The notes under the pieces were generated by a model. That model saw nothing but the letters and a program-made list of their open reading frames with translations, was not told the DNA's origin and searched no databases. The position numbers and the translations under genes were made by a program. This document shows, piece after piece, positions 8,341-16,957 of a DNA stretch of 38,024 bases. The DNA lies in the NCBI RefSeq assembly GCF_002632465.1, contig NZ_NIBS01000023.1, positions 2,642-40,665 on the forward strand, in the 5' to 3' direction. The DNA comes from Xenorhabdus budapestensis. GTDB lineage: Bacteria; Pseudomonadota; Gammaproteobacteria; Enterobacterales; Enterobacteriaceae. Positions within the stretch are counted from its first letter, which is position 1; every line of letters begins with the position of its first letter.

Positions 8341-9928
8341 TCAGCGCCGCGCAAGCTGACGGGCAACAAGGTAGCCGGAAGTCCCGGCTAACCCGGGACC
8401 AGGATGTGTTGAAGCCCCAATATGAAATACATTACTGACAAAAGTTTGATGTGCTTGCGTACCTTGCGAAGAGGCAAAAGGACGCAGCCAGAAAAATTGA
8501 TCCGGTGAGCAAATTCCCGAATAGGGATCTCCCCCAACCAAATTGCAATTCAATGCCTGTAAATCTGCCGGAGAATACGCCTTACGGCCAACAATCGAAG
8601 ATGAAAAACCGGGAATGACAGTTTCCAGACGAGACTGTACGCGATCTGCAACCGCTTCACGGACTGTTTCATTCCATTTGCCATCGGCAGGAATAGAAAT
8701 TTCGCCCAAAGCATCCCCTTTCAAATAACCGGGTAATTCCTGCATCTGAACCCATAGGATCCATCCTCCTTCGGGAGCTCTGGAAGCATCAAGAACGGTT
8801 GGTTGCCCTATAGCCAGTGTCGGATGACTCGGCAAATAACCGTTATTAGCCTGTGTGACAGACAAACAAACCTGTTCCATACTCTCCGTTAAATGAATAA
8901 GCGGCACATGACGTAACTCCGGTTCACACCATGATGGAGGAGTATTCAGAGCAAAGTGAAGCTGCATCCCGCCACGTCCGTAACGATAGCTCTGTGCACG
9001 TTGCCAGACTGTATCAGGAATGTCATTCAACAAATGACCATAAAGCTGTTGAGGAGTTACATTGCACACTACAGCATCGCGGGCGTGATAAACCCTTCCT
9101 GCTGCTATCACACCAAAAGCACAGCGTTTTTTTCCATGCCCTTGCGTAATGATACGGTCAACCTGGGTATGAGTAAGGAGCTGGCCACCATGCTGTTCAA
9201 TGATCGCCTGTAACGCTTCAACGATGCGAATACCACCGCCTTTAACGACTGGCATTCCTCCTGCTATCACAGCAGCAAAGGTCAATTTGCCAATCAGGGC
9301 AGAGCCGGCATCATCCGGCCCCAGCCCGGTATGTAGTGTCCACGGCGCAATGAGAGCGCGACTGAATTCAGACTGCAATTCTCGTTCAGACCAGCGCCGG
9401 AAAGTTTCCAGTGAGTTGCCGAAAAATTCTGTTAATCCACCAATGCCACGTTTTCGCCACTCAGAGAACAATAGTTTGAGTATTCCAAAACCATAAGGGT
9501 TTTGCCTCAGTAAGCCAAAGATCAATGCAGCATCATCATGAAGAATCTGTTGTGTCATGCGGCGAAATGCTGCCCCATCTTTTGGCGCAATTGCATCAAA
9601 CTGCAAAGCCGAAGCCAGAATACTCTGCTTTAAGGCGATTCCCCTGCCATTCGGTTGAATAGTCACTGTGTATGAATTCCAAACCTACTTTTTCCAGTGC
9701 GGGCTTCAGCACTTGATAAGCCGGGCTGTTTAGAAATAACGGATACCAGCAGGAGAACACATCATGGGTATAACCGGGAAAAAGTTCTTCTGTACGAATA
9801 CAACCGCCTGGTATGGCATTCCGTTCCAGTACCAGAACAGATCTCCCCCATATAGCCAACAGAGCAGCACATACCAATGAATTTATCCCACTGCCAACGA
9901 TGATCACTTGCGGTTTAGCACTACTCAT
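8341..9928 (-). pseudogene. FAD-dependent oxidoreductase (phytoene desaturase/PYROXD2-like), interrupted by a frameshift
   Basis: Two overlapping minus-strand frames together make one protein of the phytoene-dehydrogenase-like flavoprotein family, normally about 520 residues. The N-terminal part (9928 to 9596) has the dinucleotide-binding start VIIVGSGINSLVCAALL followed by ERNAIPGGCIRTEE. The C-terminal part (about 9666 to 8341) carries the rest, ending with the family's typical GASTHPGPGLAGTSGYL. The second frame is displaced by one base (+1) near 9665-9690, as if one base had been inserted or two lost. The second part could start at a GTG (9666), but it would lack the FAD-binding fold. The ATG overlaps the cyclase stop as ATGA, so this is the last gene of the operon. 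Either the gene is dead, the base call is wrong, or ribosomes shift here. If intact it would oxidize an amine or C-C bond in the pathway product. Confidence 0.8.
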
Positions 9929-10725
9929 GATGCCATTCCTGCGGGCTGTTCAACCAAAGCCAGGACACGCAGTGGGCTTCCTGACCCTCCCTCAATCTTG
10001 AGAGGTGCGGCAATAATTACTGCGCCGGTTGGCGGTAATAAATCGAGATTTCGCAGACACTGCAAACCGTATTTATTCGCCCCGTGCATCAAGGTATGAC
10101 AGGGATAAACCAGCGGCCATGAATAGGATTGACCCGCATCGGTATTAATCGTCTCTACTCCGAACCCCCGAATATTACGTTCATGGATCAACCACTCTAC
10201 CGTTTCCTGACTCGGCCCAGGCGTGTGAGCACCGTCATCACGCATATTAAGGAAGCGAACCGGATCATCAGACCGTTTCGACCAATCCGTTCTGAACAGT
10301 AACCATGCCTGGGCAGGAATACGTCCGTATTGTTCTTCCCATGCCTGTAAAAACTCAACCGTCAGTAACCAATCTGGATATCGTGCCACCTGTTGACTAG
10401 CATCCACCACCACCGCAGGCGCGATAAAATTATGCAGGGGAATAGTATCAACTGTATTATCTGAATGATTTTTACCGCTGATCCAATGTACCGGAGCATC
10501 AAAATGGGTTCCCGTATGCTCACCGCAACTGAAATTATTCCAATACCAGGCCGGGCCATTCTCGTCATAATGAGAAATACGTTCCATTTTAAATGACCAG
10601 ACTTGTCCAAACTGTTCCGGTAACTGCAAGGCCGGAAAACCAGAGGACAACGTCTGGGTGAGATCGATAATCCTCACACTTCCCTGAATTAGCGCAGTAA
10701 CAAACGCATTTAGTGGGTTTTTCAT
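9925..10725 (-). CDS. Cyclase-family metal-dependent hydrolase (isatin hydrolase / kynurenine formamidase relatives)
   Basis: The 266-residue protein carries the cyclase superfamily metal motif HTGTHFDAPVHW (His70, His74, Asp76, His80), which binds Mn or Zn in isatin hydrolase and bacterial kynurenine formamidase. The N-terminal IIDLTQTLSSGFP is also typical of the family. These enzymes open lactams or amides by hydrolysis. The start ATG has GGAG seven bases upstream. The stop overlaps the next gene by ATGA, so the two are translationally coupled; the flavin reductase gene ends 120 bases upstream. Beside a styrene/indole-monooxygenase-like pair and an SDR, an isatin-hydrolase-type role (isatin to isatinate) is attractive but is an inference; other ring-opening or amide substrates fit equally well from sequence alone. 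Confidence 0.85.
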   Translation of the reverse strand: MKNPLNAFVTALIQGSVRIIDLTQTLSSGFPALQLPEQFGQVWSFKMERISHYDENGPAWYWNNFSCGEHTGTHFDAPVHWISGKNHSDNTVDTIPLHNFIAPAVVVDASQQVARYPDWLLTVEFLQAWEEQYGRIPAQAWLLFRTDWSKRSDDPVRFLNMRDDGAHTPGPSQETVEWLIHERNIRGFGVETINTDAGQSYSWPLVYPCHTLMHGANKYGLQCLRNLDLLPPTGAVIIAAPLKIEGGSGSPLRVLALVEQPAGMAS

Positions 10726-10845
10726 TCATCTTCTCCCAACATCTGAACAAGAAAGACAGAATGATCGATCCTGACTCTGTGGATCTCAGAATGCAGCGCA
10801 ACCAACGAAACTATTATTTGCAAGACGATGGATGACAGAGGGCTG

Positions 10846-11394
10846 TTATATTTCCCGAATATCATGCAATGCAGTAAACATGCCAGCATGAAAAACCAAT
10901 GGCTTTCCTTCAATGCTGGCAATACGCTTTATCTGACCAATCATTAACAGGTGATCACCAAGATGGGTTTGCTGATGATTAGCACAAACCAGTGTCGCTA
11001 TTGCGCCATCAATTGACGGCATCCCTTCCGGCGTTTCCTGCACAGGAATACCCTGAAACTTATTTTCAACTCTTGGATTGGCAAAACGCAGAGCCAGTTC
11101 CTGATGGTCACAGCCAAGGATACTGATGGTGAAATATCCACAGTTACGGAATACAGACAAATTGGGAGAATGATTAACCAGACTCCAGAGTATCAACGGC
11201 GGTTCCAGAGAAAGTGAAGCAAATGAGTTGATGGTCAACCCGACGTTCCTTCCGTCAGCAGTGCGTGTTGCAACAATAGCCACCCCCGTTGGATAACATC
11301 CTAAGAGTGTGCGCAGTGCTCTTGTTTCAAATTCTGCCATACCCCACTCAACATCAGGCAACGGTATTTGGCTGTTCTGAATATTCATAGTCAT
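10846..11394 (-). CDS. Flavin reductase-like FMN/FAD-binding protein (StyB/HpaC-type partner)
   Basis: The 182-residue protein has the flavin reductase-like split-barrel pattern: LLGCYPTGVAIVATR, then GLTINSFASLSLEPPLILW, the short HSPNLSVFRN segment, and a late QTHLGDHLLMIGQI strand. Members reduce FAD or FMN with NAD(P)H and pass the reduced flavin to a separate monooxygenase. It starts 14 bases after the stop of the styrene-monooxygenase-like gene, behind a GGGG-type ribosome binding site, which fits a two-component system. About 17 residues precede the conserved domain; a second ATG (11388) and an internal ATG before AEFETRALR are alternative starts. The 120-base gap to the next gene shows no clear terminator. 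Confidence 0.88.
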   Translation of the reverse strand: MTMNIQNSQIPLPDVEWGMAEFETRALRTLLGCYPTGVAIVATRTADGRNVGLTINSFASLSLEPPLILWSLVNHSPNLSVFRNCGYFTISILGCDHQELALRFANPRVENKFQGIPVQETPEGMPSIDGAIATLVCANHQQTHLGDHLLMIGQIKRIASIEGKPLVFHAGMFTALHDIREI

Positions 11395-11408
11395 ATCGGA
11401 TACCCCGC

Positions 11409-12686
11409 TCAGAACCCGCTCTTCTCGACAATTTGCGAATGAGCGGTCTGCGCATTACGGGTAGCCAGCACATGAATATATGCTTCACAGGCATCGCTAT
11501 CCCGCCACCACGGAAACAATACCGGAGGATGATTAAAAGCACTGGCAATCGTACTGGCGAGAGCAGGTAATTTCTGGGCAGCTCCCAACAAACTCAGGAT
11601 ATGGGGTTTTGGCGGGATAAGCAGGCTGTTTGTCCATTCCACAACATACTGACTATATTTCCAGAATCGGTCGAATGTGTCATTCATCCACTCTGCCGTA
11701 AAGGGTTTGTCACCACGGGCAAGAATGGCTTCGTAATAAACTTTGCAGGCTTTAGTTGCGTTATTGGAGCCCTGCCCGGTCAGCGGATCATTTGTGACTA
11801 CCGCATCCCCCAACCCCAAAACCTGACGACCAGAAGGCAATGTCAATACTGGTTTGCGTACTACTGGCGCAAAACAGCCAGCCAGAGTGCCATTTTCATC
11901 GGTAAGTTCTATCTGTTCACAACGTGCCGCTTCCCACGGCAAGAAAGTTTTGAGGATATACTTGCTATAGGCCAGATGTTCCTGCGCTGTTCTGACCTCT
12001 CGCCAGCCATCCATTGCTCCCCCAGAAACCCCTTCAAAAACCATAATGTCACAAGGGCCGCTCAGGGTCAGGGCAGGAAAAACGAAATATTCCCCCACTC
12101 CTGGGATCAAGTTAAAAGAAACACGGGAATATTCGGGGACTGGCAACATACCATGCACATAAGTCAAAGCTAATGCACGCTGGGGCTTATCATAAGGAGA
12201 ACGGGAAGCATCACGCTCCAACAATCTCACGATTTCCCCCTTTCCTCCAGCCAAAATAACCAACTCATGACTGGCTGTCAGTTGTTCCAACTCGGCAATA
12301 CCCACATCACGAATTTCCAGATTACCGCCGCAAGAAGCAAACTGTTCCATCCAAAATGGCATCTTGATACGCTGATCGACAGCCTGCGCGTAGTTATTGA
12401 GTCGTGCACTCCAGTCAATCACCTTTTCATGCGGAATTTCAGAATGAGGAACAGTAAAACCGATACCTTCAACGGGCGGGCATTGTGTTTCCCACTGATC
12501 CAAACCTAAATTACGTTCAAATTGCAAAGAAGAATCGAACATACACTGACTCGACATTACCCGGCCAGTTCGGACATCATCAGGCGTGCGATTGGTAACA
12601 ACAGTTACCTGATAGCCTTTATCAAGCAGACCAAGAGCCAAAGGCAGTCCGGCTTGACCACCTCCGACAATAGCTATACGACACAT
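11409..12686 (-). CDS. Styrene/indole monooxygenase-like FAD-dependent epoxidase component (StyA-type)
   Basis: The 425-residue flavoprotein opens with a Rossmann motif (MCRIAIVGGGQAGLPLALGL). It continues with the StyA-like TNRTPDDVRTGR region, a PYDKPQRALAL segment matching StyA's FEKPQRAL, and a late GLGDAVVTNDPLTGQG motif that corresponds to the second FAD-binding region. Family members use reduced FAD from a partner reductase to epoxidize styrene or oxidize indole. The ATG at 12686 follows AAGGAG by eight bases; a longer frame upstream lacks a better site. The reductase partner is the next gene. Substrate cannot be read from sequence; indole is a reasonable guess given the SDR and isatin-hydrolase-like neighbours. 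Confidence 0.9.
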   Translation of the reverse strand: MCRIAIVGGGQAGLPLALGLLDKGYQVTVVTNRTPDDVRTGRVMSSQCMFDSSLQFERNLGLDQWETQCPPVEGIGFTVPHSEIPHEKVIDWSARLNNYAQAVDQRIKMPFWMEQFASCGGNLEIRDVGIAELEQLTASHELVILAGGKGEIVRLLERDASRSPYDKPQRALALTYVHGMLPVPEYSRVSFNLIPGVGEYFVFPALTLSGPCDIMVFEGVSGGAMDGWREVRTAQEHLAYSKYILKTFLPWEAARCEQIELTDENGTLAGCFAPVVRKPVLTLPSGRQVLGLGDAVVTNDPLTGQGSNNATKACKVYYEAILARGDKPFTAEWMNDTFDRFWKYSQYVVEWTNSLLIPPKPHILSLLGAAQKLPALASTIASAFNHPPVLFPWWRDSDACEAYIHVLATRNAQTAHSQIVEKSGF

Positions 12687-12742
12687 AATATTTACTCCTT
12701 CGGATTGTGTTAGATCTGGAATCACTACTATTCCTATTTCTC

Positions 12743-13531
12743 CTATTCAGCCAAACGAGAAATAGCAGGTTTGGCTTGCTCAGGCCCCATTGCTGAATAG
12801 CCGCCATCAACGGCGTAGTCAGCTCCGGTTACAAAACTCGCTAAATCAGAAAGAAGAAATGCAACTACCTGAGCGATCTCTTCAGGATCTCCAACACGGC
12901 CAAGCAAGTGATAATCTGCGGCAACTTCATCCGTTTTCTGACGATTACCCTGAGTCAATTCATCCATGACCCGTGACCAAGTCCAACCCGGCGAGACAGA
13001 GTTCACACGAATGTGATCAGCGGCATAGTCCATTGCCATGCTGCGGGTGACTTGCAATAAGGTGGCTTTTGAAGCGGGGTATAACCAACGGCCTGTCTGG
13101 GCAATAGAAGATGAAATACTGGTGAAATTGACAATCGCCCCACCTCCGGCAACCATAAAATAAGGGTGTACAAACTGAGCTGCCCTGACGGCACTGACCA
13201 CATTAATATTTAGTGCGGTCAGCCACGTTTCGCGACCAGAGACTACACCATCATCCAGATAAGTTGCAGCGAGATTAACGAGGCAGTTAAGGCGACCATA
13301 ATAAGCAGCAACCTCATGCACTCCCTGAGCAAGTTGTTTATCATCGGTAATATCGACATGCCAGAAACGAATGGAATCCGGTCGGAAATTACAGGCCTTC
13401 TTTCCCCCTTCCCGGTCAATATCGAAAATCGCAACTTTAACACCATATTCACTCAATACGCTGGCAACAGTTGCACCAATTTTAGTAGCACCACCAGTGA
13501 CAATAGCGACTTTATTATTTAAGCCTTTCAT
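12743..13531 (-). CDS. SDR-family NAD(P)-dependent oxidoreductase
   Basis: The 262-residue classical short-chain dehydrogenase has TGGATKIG at 12-19, an acidic FDID after beta-2 (about 36-39, favouring NAD(H)), the active-site YPASK (Tyr151, Lys155) with the catalytic serine in the SISSS stretch near 139, and a C-terminal FVTGADYAVDGGYS. The ATG at 13531 follows AGGGGA by seven bases; the frame extends ten codons further to a TTG that has no Shine-Dalgarno. It is the first gene of the minus-strand operon, with a 56-base gap to the monooxygenase. In indole-oxidizing operons an SDR accompanies the monooxygenase and reductase, so it may oxidize a diol or alcohol intermediate. That is inferred from context. 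Confidence 0.9.
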   Translation of the reverse strand: MKGLNNKVAIVTGGATKIGATVASVLSEYGVKVAIFDIDREGGKKACNFRPDSIRFWHVDITDDKQLAQGVHEVAAYYGRLNCLVNLAATYLDDGVVSGRETWLTALNINVVSAVRAAQFVHPYFMVAGGGAIVNFTSISSSIAQTGRWLYPASKATLLQVTRSMAMDYAADHIRVNSVSPGWTWSRVMDELTQGNRQKTDEVAADYHLLGRVGDPEEIAQVVAFLLSDLASFVTGADYAVDGGYSAMGPEQAKPAISRLAE

Positions 13532-14146
13532 GAGTGATCCCCTTATATCATATATACCCAATCCATTGCTATTCAGTGTATTAATCAGTAATTAATGAAT
13601 CATGAGAGATATCATTACGTGAAATGGAGAAAGTCAAATAGCCAATATATGCAGAAAAGATCCATTCAGTGCAGGTATGTATAAATCCAATATTTAATAC
13701 TCAACTAATTTTAATGTTACAACCATTGGAATATGATCGCTGACCAAAGGCCAGTTTATATTATCCCAAATCATTGCTTTCGCTTTTTTATTAGATGCTT
13801 TGATAAAATTGCCGTTCTATTATTCACCATCATTAATATCAATAGTTATTCACTTGGTGATTATACAAACCACTGACTATGTTATATGTTGCAATCTTTA
13901 ATCAGATTTTTTTATTAACTAACTCATTTTTATTATGGGCATATTGAATTTTTTCATGATATTGCCTCAATTAAATTTAATGTTTCTTCATTGTTTATCA
14001 TATGTTATACATTTGATCTCAATTAAACTGTTATATAAAACAAATAAAAAATTGTTACTGTTATATTCAAAATCCGTGTGCTCTACTTGTCCTCACTCTT
14101 TCACTTCTTTTACCCAATAGGGTTCAGTCAAAAATAAGAGGTCACT
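13532..14146. other. Divergent intergenic region between the SDR operon and cioA
   Basis: This 615-bp AT-rich region must contain promoters for both the minus-strand oxidative operon and the plus-strand cio operon. I see an FNR-like box at 14013-14026 and no convincing gene. A 61-codon frame at 13935-14120 is hydrophobic, lacks a ribosome binding site and looks accidental. The stretch near 13545 (TATATACCCAATCC) resembles one end of the dispersed palindrome but has no matching second half. Confidence 0.6.
14013..14026 (+). promoter_or_regulatory. Candidate FNR/ANR-type box upstream of cioA
   Basis: TTGATCTCAATTAA matches nine of ten fixed positions of the FNR consensus TTGATnnnnATCAA and lies 121 bases before the cioA start. 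Oxygen control is expected for a bd-type oxidase. A nine-of-ten match in very AT-rich DNA can arise by chance. Confidence 0.35.
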
Positions 14147-15484
14147 ATGTTCGGGTTAAGTGCCCTTGAACTCGCAAGGATACAGTTTGCATTTACAGTT
14201 TCTTTTCACATCATCTTTCCTGCCATTACGATAGGTTTAGCCAGTTTTCTTGCTCTGTTGGAAGGTTTATGGCTGAAAACGCGCAATACAGACTACAAAA
14301 CGTTATACCACTTCTGGGCGAAAATTTTTGCAATTAATTTTGGTATGGGAGTGGTTTCTGGTTTAGTCATGGCCTATCAATTTGGCACTAACTGGAGCTT
14401 CTACTCTGATTTTGCAGGAACTATCACAGGCCCTTTACTGGTCTATGAAGTATTGACTGCATTTTTCCTTGAGGCAGGATTTCTTGGCGTTATGTTGTTC
14501 GGCTGGCATCGGGTGGGTGAAAAACTTCATTTTTTTGCCACCTGTATGGTCGCTCTCGGAACGATTATCTCCACTTTTTGGATCCTGGCATCCAATAGCT
14601 GGATGCAGACGCCGCAAGGTTACGAAATTGTCAATAATCAAGTCGTTCCTGTAGATTGGCTGGCAGTTATCTTTAACCCTTCTTTCCCTTATCGCTTGCT
14701 GCATATGGGAACAGCGGCATTTCTTGCCTCAGCATTCTTTATTGCTGCTTCTGCTGCCTGGCATTTGCTGAAAGGCAATAATTCATCGGCCATGCAGAAA
14801 ATGCTGTCCATGGCGATGTGGCTGATCCTGATTATTGCTCCGTTACAAGCCATGATTGGTGATTTACATGGACTGAATACACTGAAACACCAGCCTGCCA
14901 AAATTGCTGCGATGGAAGGCCATTGGGAAAATCATCCCGGTGAGGCTACGCCACTCATTTTATTCGGTATTCCTGATCAAACAGCAGAAGAGACACGTTA
15001 TGCAGTTAAAGTTCCCTATCTTGCTAGTTTGATCCTGACACACAGTATTGATAAACAAGTTCCGGCATTAAAAGAATTCGCACCAGAAGATCGCCCCAAT
15101 GCTTTCATGGTGTTCTGGTCATTCCGCATCATGGTTGGATTAGGGTTATTAATGATTATGGCGGGCGTTTGGGGACTGTGGTTACGTTATAAAAAGCGCT
15201 TGTACCAGAACCGGACTTTCCTCCGTTTTATGCTCCTGATGGCACCTTCTGGCCTGATTGCCATATTGGCCGGATGGTTCACCACTGAAATTGGCCGCCA
15301 GCCGTGGGTCGTCTATGGTTTGATGCGCACAAAAGATGCTGTTTCGGCCCACGGTGAGATCCATATGAGTATCAGTTTGCTGATTTTCTTTGTCGTCTAC
15401 AGCGCCGTATTCGGTGTCGGTTATGCCTATATAATGAAACTTATCCGCAAAGGCCCCAATAAGGAGTTAACAAATGGGCATTGA
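14147..15484 (+). CDS. cioA: Cyanide-insensitive-type bd quinol oxidase subunit I
   Basis: The 445-residue membrane protein is a cytochrome bd subunit I. Haem ligands expected from E. coli CydA are present: His21 (SFHIIFPA), His186 (FPYRLLHMG) and Met329 (SFRIMVGLG). It also has the conserved GRQPWVVYG near 384. At 445 residues it is shorter than CydA (about 522) because the quinol loop lacks the long insertion, the pattern of the CioA group. The complex reduces O2 to water with quinol in the cytoplasmic membrane and tolerates cyanide and sulfide. An AAGAGG site precedes the ATG. It overlaps cioB by 11 bases and is the first gene of the operon. Confidence 0.95.
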   Translation: MFGLSALELARIQFAFTVSFHIIFPAITIGLASFLALLEGLWLKTRNTDYKTLYHFWAKIFAINFGMGVVSGLVMAYQFGTNWSFYSDFAGTITGPLLVYEVLTAFFLEAGFLGVMLFGWHRVGEKLHFFATCMVALGTIISTFWILASNSWMQTPQGYEIVNNQVVPVDWLAVIFNPSFPYRLLHMGTAAFLASAFFIAASAAWHLLKGNNSSAMQKMLSMAMWLILIIAPLQAMIGDLHGLNTLKHQPAKIAAMEGHWENHPGEATPLILFGIPDQTAEETRYAVKVPYLASLILTHSIDKQVPALKEFAPEDRPNAFMVFWSFRIMVGLGLLMIMAGVWGLWLRYKKRLYQNRTFLRFMLLMAPSGLIAILAGWFTTEIGRQPWVVYGLMRTKDAVSAHGEIHMSISLLIFFVVYSAVFGVGYAYIMKLIRKGPNKELTNGH

Positions 15485-16481
15485 TCTCCCTCTGCTTTGG
15501 TTCCTGATTATTATCTTCAGCACTATGATGTACATTGTGATGGATGGCTTTGATCTTGGTATCGGTATTTTATATCCCATGATTAAGCAACAATCAGACC
15601 GTGATTTGATGATGAATTCGGTAGCGCCTGTTTGGGATGGTAACGAAACCTGGCTGGTGCTCGGTGGTGCCGGGTTATTTGGTGCTTTCCCTCTGGCATA
15701 TGCTGTTATTTTGGATGCACTGGCGATCCCATTGACGATTATGTTATTGGGGCTGATATTCCGTGGCGTGGCGTTCGAATTCCGTTTCAAGGCAACGCCA
15801 TCGCATCAACCCATTTGGGATAAAGCGTTTATTGCTGGTTCAATTATTGCTACTTTTACACAAGGCATTGTTGTCGGCGCAGTTATTGACGGTTTCCCAA
15901 TCGAAAATCGCACCTATATCGGCGGTGCTTTCGATTGGTTCTCACCATTTCCGCTATTTTGTGGTTTTGGTTTGCTTATTGCTTATGGACTGTTGGGATG
16001 TGGCTGGTTGGTGATGAAAACCGAAGGACATTTGCAACAACAAATGTATGGTCTTCTACGTCCGTTAACCTTATTGATGATGACGTCCATCATTATCATC
16101 AGCTTTTGGACGCCAGCTTCTCAACCCGCTATTGCCGAGCGCTGGTTCAGTTTCCCTAACCTGCTTTTCTTTATGCCTGTACCATTACTGGTCATGTTTT
16201 CAGGCTGGAAACTGCTGACTGCCAATCAGAATAGCAGCCATTACACACCATTTTTAGCTGCACTGTTATTAGTTTTTATGGGCTTCAGTGGATTGGGGAT
16301 CAGCATCTGGCCAAATATCATCCCTCCGTTTATCAGTTATGAAGAAGCCGCCTCCCCTTCTCAATCACTGGGTTTTATGCTCGTTGGCGCGCTATTTATT
16401 ATCCCGATAATATTGGTTTACACCTGTTGGAGTTATTATGTCTTCCGAGGAAAAATTACCCATGAACAAGGCTACCACTAA
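15474..16481 (+). CDS. cioB: Cyanide-insensitive-type bd quinol oxidase subunit II
   Basis: The 335-residue subunit II has the family's N-terminal LWFLIIIFSTMMYIVMDGFD and the VAPVWDGNETWLVLGGAGLF motif, with about eight predicted membrane segments. It pairs with CioA to hold the haem groups. The ATG follows AAGGAG by seven bases within the end of cioA, an 11-base overlap that implies coupled translation. The 3' end in turn overlaps the small third gene by 44 bases. Confidence 0.95.
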   Translation: MGIDLPLLWFLIIIFSTMMYIVMDGFDLGIGILYPMIKQQSDRDLMMNSVAPVWDGNETWLVLGGAGLFGAFPLAYAVILDALAIPLTIMLLGLIFRGVAFEFRFKATPSHQPIWDKAFIAGSIIATFTQGIVVGAVIDGFPIENRTYIGGAFDWFSPFPLFCGFGLLIAYGLLGCGWLVMKTEGHLQQQMYGLLRPLTLLMMTSIIIISFWTPASQPAIAERWFSFPNLLFFMPVPLLVMFSGWKLLTANQNSSHYTPFLAALLLVFMGFSGLGISIWPNIIPPFISYEEAASPSQSLGFMLVGALFIIPIILVYTCWSYYVFRGKITHEQGYH

Positions 16482-16620
16482 AACAGAGCACACCCATTCT
16501 CCATTATGGAAAAGATTGGGCTGGATGATAATAATTTGGTTTTGTAGTGTATTAGCACTTTATGCTGTTTCCACTTTATTTCGTTTTTTAATGACAACAG
16601 CGGGTATGAAAATTAAGTAA
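16438..16620 (+). CDS. Small DUF2474-like accessory subunit of the Cio oxidase
   Basis: This 60-residue protein has one membrane helix (MIIIWFCSVLALYAVSTLF) preceded by PLWKRLGW, a pattern I associate with DUF2474 proteins encoded after cioAB; these play the part that CydX plays for CydAB. The ATG at 16438 lies five bases after GGAG, inside the end of cioB. A second ATG at 16462 (52 residues) is possible, with GAGG 11 bases upstream. It likely stabilizes the oxidase in the inner membrane. Confidence 0.8.
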   Translation: MSSEEKLPMNKATTKTEHTHSPLWKRLGWMIIIWFCSVLALYAVSTLFRFLMTTAGMKIK

Positions 16621-16713
16621 TTATTAGATTTTCTACCAATTTAATATTTTCATATTTATTCGTTTCTTCGTTATACCCATTGTTTTTAATTTTTTTAGCA
16701 TTTGAACTCATTT

Positions 16714-16745
16714 TCCCCGGTCACAATGGATTCTGTGTCTGGGGA
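16714..16745 (+). terminator. Hairpin downstream of the cio operon
   Basis: TCCCCGGTCACA pairs with TGTGTCTGGGGA (11 of 12 positions including one wobble) around an 8-base loop, 93 bases after the cio operon. The 3' side continues TTTATTG, so the U-tract is weak. It could be a terminator or another RNA structure. The remainder of 16621-16957 is AT-rich with no gene. Confidence 0.4.
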
Positions 16746-16957
16746 TTTATTGAAACTCTCTTCCAGGAAAATAATTTACTTCCAAACTTAAAGACCGATT
16801 TAGAAAACAATCAATGGTAACATATCTATTTTAGATATTCATCCAGATTATTTTAATATTAACAAGCATATATTTATACACTATAAATATATTCTCAACC
16901 ATATTGCCTTTTTTGAGGAAAATAATATTTATACTAAATTTATATACGGAGTTTGAT

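Noticed and set aside
9596-9700. Programmed ribosomal frameshifting in the FAD oxidoreductase
   Set aside because: I found no slippery heptamer, internal Shine-Dalgarno or strong downstream hairpin at the join, so mutation or sequencing error is the simpler reading.
11601-12173. 190-codon plus-strand frame opposite the styrene-monooxygenase-like gene
   Set aside because: The minus-strand protein carries clear family motifs throughout; the plus frame has none and no ribosome binding site.
13935-14120. 61-codon frame upstream of cioA
   Set aside because: It is a hydrophobic, low-complexity translation of AT-rich DNA without a ribosome binding site, and overlaps the likely cioA promoter.
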